Source of the DNA: Niastella koreensis GR20-10
GTDB lineage: Bacteria; Bacteroidota; Bacteroidia; Chitinophagales; Chitinophagaceae
Length of the DNA stretch: 64,000 nt
Direction of reading: 5' to 3'
Assembly: GCF_000246855.1 (NCBI RefSeq)
Contig: NC_016609.1
Coordinates: 5,964,744-6,028,743, forward strand
Shown: positions 62,913 through 64,000 of the stretch, one piece after another
How the letters are laid out: every line of letters starts with the position of its first letter
Position numbering within the stretch: position 1 is the stretch's first letter
Notes under the pieces: generated by a model
The model's database searches: none
What the model was told of the DNA's origin: nothing
The model's input: only the letters and a program-made list of their open reading frames with translations
Program-made: the position numbers and the translations under genes

Positions 62913-63773
62913 TCAAATAGATAATTGGTACTGTTTAGGCGTTACTCCATAAATTTGCTTGAAGGACTGAATAAAACTTGATAAATTCTCATAGCCAAGT
63001 TCAGAATATATCTCACTAGCCTTACGGTCGTTCCTGCGCAACATTTCTGCCGCCCTTTCCATTCTTTTTTCCAGCAGCCATCTGTTTGGACTGTTGCCAT
63101 AAAGGCGGCCAAACCGGCGCTTGAAAGTAGACAGGCTCATGTTGCATAAAAAGGCAAGTTCTTCAACAGTTATGCTATTAGTGATATGTGATGTCACTGC
63201 TTCACGTATCAACCGATCATCATTTGCTTCATAGTGCATATTCCGGATTCGTTGAACCTGTCCTGGAAATTGCACGGCAAGGTATACGAGCAATTCATCC
63301 AGTTTGATCTTTTGCAACTGAGGATGAACAGGTTTATCACCAATAAGCATACAATCAAGAGAACGGGTAAAATTGATTAGGAATTCATCCTTTTCAAACA
63401 ACAGGAATGGATGTTGATCAGAAGTTTTTGCGTGTCCGTTGATTAAGGAAGCATACCGGTCAAAAAAATCGGACAGAAATTTATTGTTGAAGAAAATAAG
63501 AATGCTATGGTAACCAACTCCAAGTGAGGCAATCTTTTCGCTCATTAAGCAATTTCCGGCAGCCAACATTACAAATTGATGAGGTTTTACATTGACCTGC
63601 GCACCCGCAAAATGAACCGTTTTTTCGCCGTCGAGCAGGAAGGTAATCAGGTTTCTCGGCAGTGTTATCATTGCTCTGGGAGCAGGTATTCCTGAGCGAT
63701 AACGAATGATGGAAATTTCATCATCATCCTGATTAGACAACTGCGAATTAGCGGGTGAAGAATTTACGTCCAT
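62913..63773 (-). CDS. AraC-family transcriptional regulator
   Basis: A 286-residue regulator with an N-terminal cupin-like domain (HFAGAQVNVKPHQFVMLAAG) and a C-terminal double HTH: VEELAFLCNMSLSTFKRRFG and ASEIYSELGYENLSSFIQSF followed by KQIYGVTPKQYQ. It is transcribed towards the DinB gene, 94 bp away, and may control it. The 227 bp upstream to the window end contain no gene I recognise, only a degenerate copy of a hairpin seen at 52627. Confidence 0.92.
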   Translation of the reverse strand: MDVNSSPANSQLSNQDDDEISIIRYRSGIPAPRAMITLPRNLITFLLDGEKTVHFAGAQVNVKPHQFVMLAAGNCLMSEKIASLGVGYHSILIFFNNKFLSDFFDRYASLINGHAKTSDQHPFLLFEKDEFLINFTRSLDCMLIGDKPVHPQLQKIKLDELLVYLAVQFPGQVQRIRNMHYEANDDRLIREAVTSHITNSITVEELAFLCNMSLSTFKRRFGRLYGNSPNRWLLEKRMERAAEMLRRNDRKASEIYSELGYENLSSFIQSFKQIYGVTPKQYQLSI

Positions 63774-64000
63774 TGGAAGGCCAATTGAACAAAGATAGAA
63801 TAATATTTATTCAAATTAAAAAACCTTCAAATTCAACGATTTGAAATGTGACTAAAATATATTATTACAAATTTTGACAGTAAAACTGCACAAACTTAGA
63901 CTGTGCTCCTTCTGAATGCTTCCAATCTTTCATTTCCATTGAATTATTGGCTTTTTTGCCGTTCGTAACAGACCCCCAAGATTCACAATGGAAATGAAAA

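Overview
The window looks like chromosome of a Bacteroidota bacterium, most likely a Chitinophagaceae relative (Niastella/Chitinophaga type). This rests on gene content and style: TolC/RND sets with lipoprotein adaptors, many small CheY-like receivers, SRPBCC, DinB, HxlR and KilA-N families, sparse Shine-Dalgarno signals and AT-rich intergenic DNA. It is inference from protein families; there is no rRNA or tRNA in the window to confirm it.

Layout. 1-5041: housekeeping and accessory enzymes (RibD C-terminal fragment, secreted alpha/beta hydrolase behind two operator-like dyads, a secreted protein of unknown function, a zinc-dependent phospholipase C-like protein, a flavin monooxygenase-like protein). 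5254-21262: a 16-kb, four-gene, tightly coupled operon on the + strand that reads as an antiviral system. It encodes a SNF2-type helicase (DrmD-like), a very large N6-adenine methyltransferase (DrmMI-like), a 2091-residue helicase with a DUF1998 module and a putative C-terminal Vsr/PD-(D/E)XK-like domain, and a UvrD-type helicase with an N-terminal RelE/ParE-like domain. It resembles class 1 DISARM with drmA and drmB functions in one chain and the phospholipase-D gene drmC replaced; the giant helicase also resembles DruE of Druantia. This is the best candidate for an under-described system here.

21689-34838: a complete-looking type I-B CRISPR-Cas locus on the - strand, convergent with the operon above. 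It has 53 repeats and 52 spacers, a leader at 25138-25344, then cas2, cas1, cas4, cas3, cas5, cas7, cas8b and cas6. cas1 is broken twice (an in-frame stop and a -1 frameshift), two decayed KilA-N genes lie between cas1 and cas4, the leader-proximal repeat is mutated, and the first spacer carries a terminator-like hairpin. The locus therefore looks able to interfere but unable to acquire spacers, and its array may be attenuated.

35355-42012: small and mostly unlinked genes: a DUF4238-like remnant, a Crp/Fnr regulator with an SDR, SRPBCC and GNAT proteins, and two paralogous single-domain response regulators. 42202-51402: a - strand efflux operon in which an OmpR-type regulator and histidine kinase precede TolC, RND pump, adaptor, a secreted LMW-phosphatase/arsenate-reductase-like protein and a DUF1259 lipoprotein.

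51890-63773: a frameshifted secreted protein, then a redox and stress cluster of SDRs, HxlR, alpha/beta hydrolase, NmrA-like protein, EthD remnant, AraC, Crp/Fnr, tandem SDRs (the first without its catalytic Ser and Tyr), a Gfo/Idh/MocA protein and an Old Yellow Enzyme, followed by DinB and AraC genes. Three genes in this cluster share a long, strongly conserved upstream element centred on a GTTGAA-N4-TTCAMC dyad, which suggests a local regulon.
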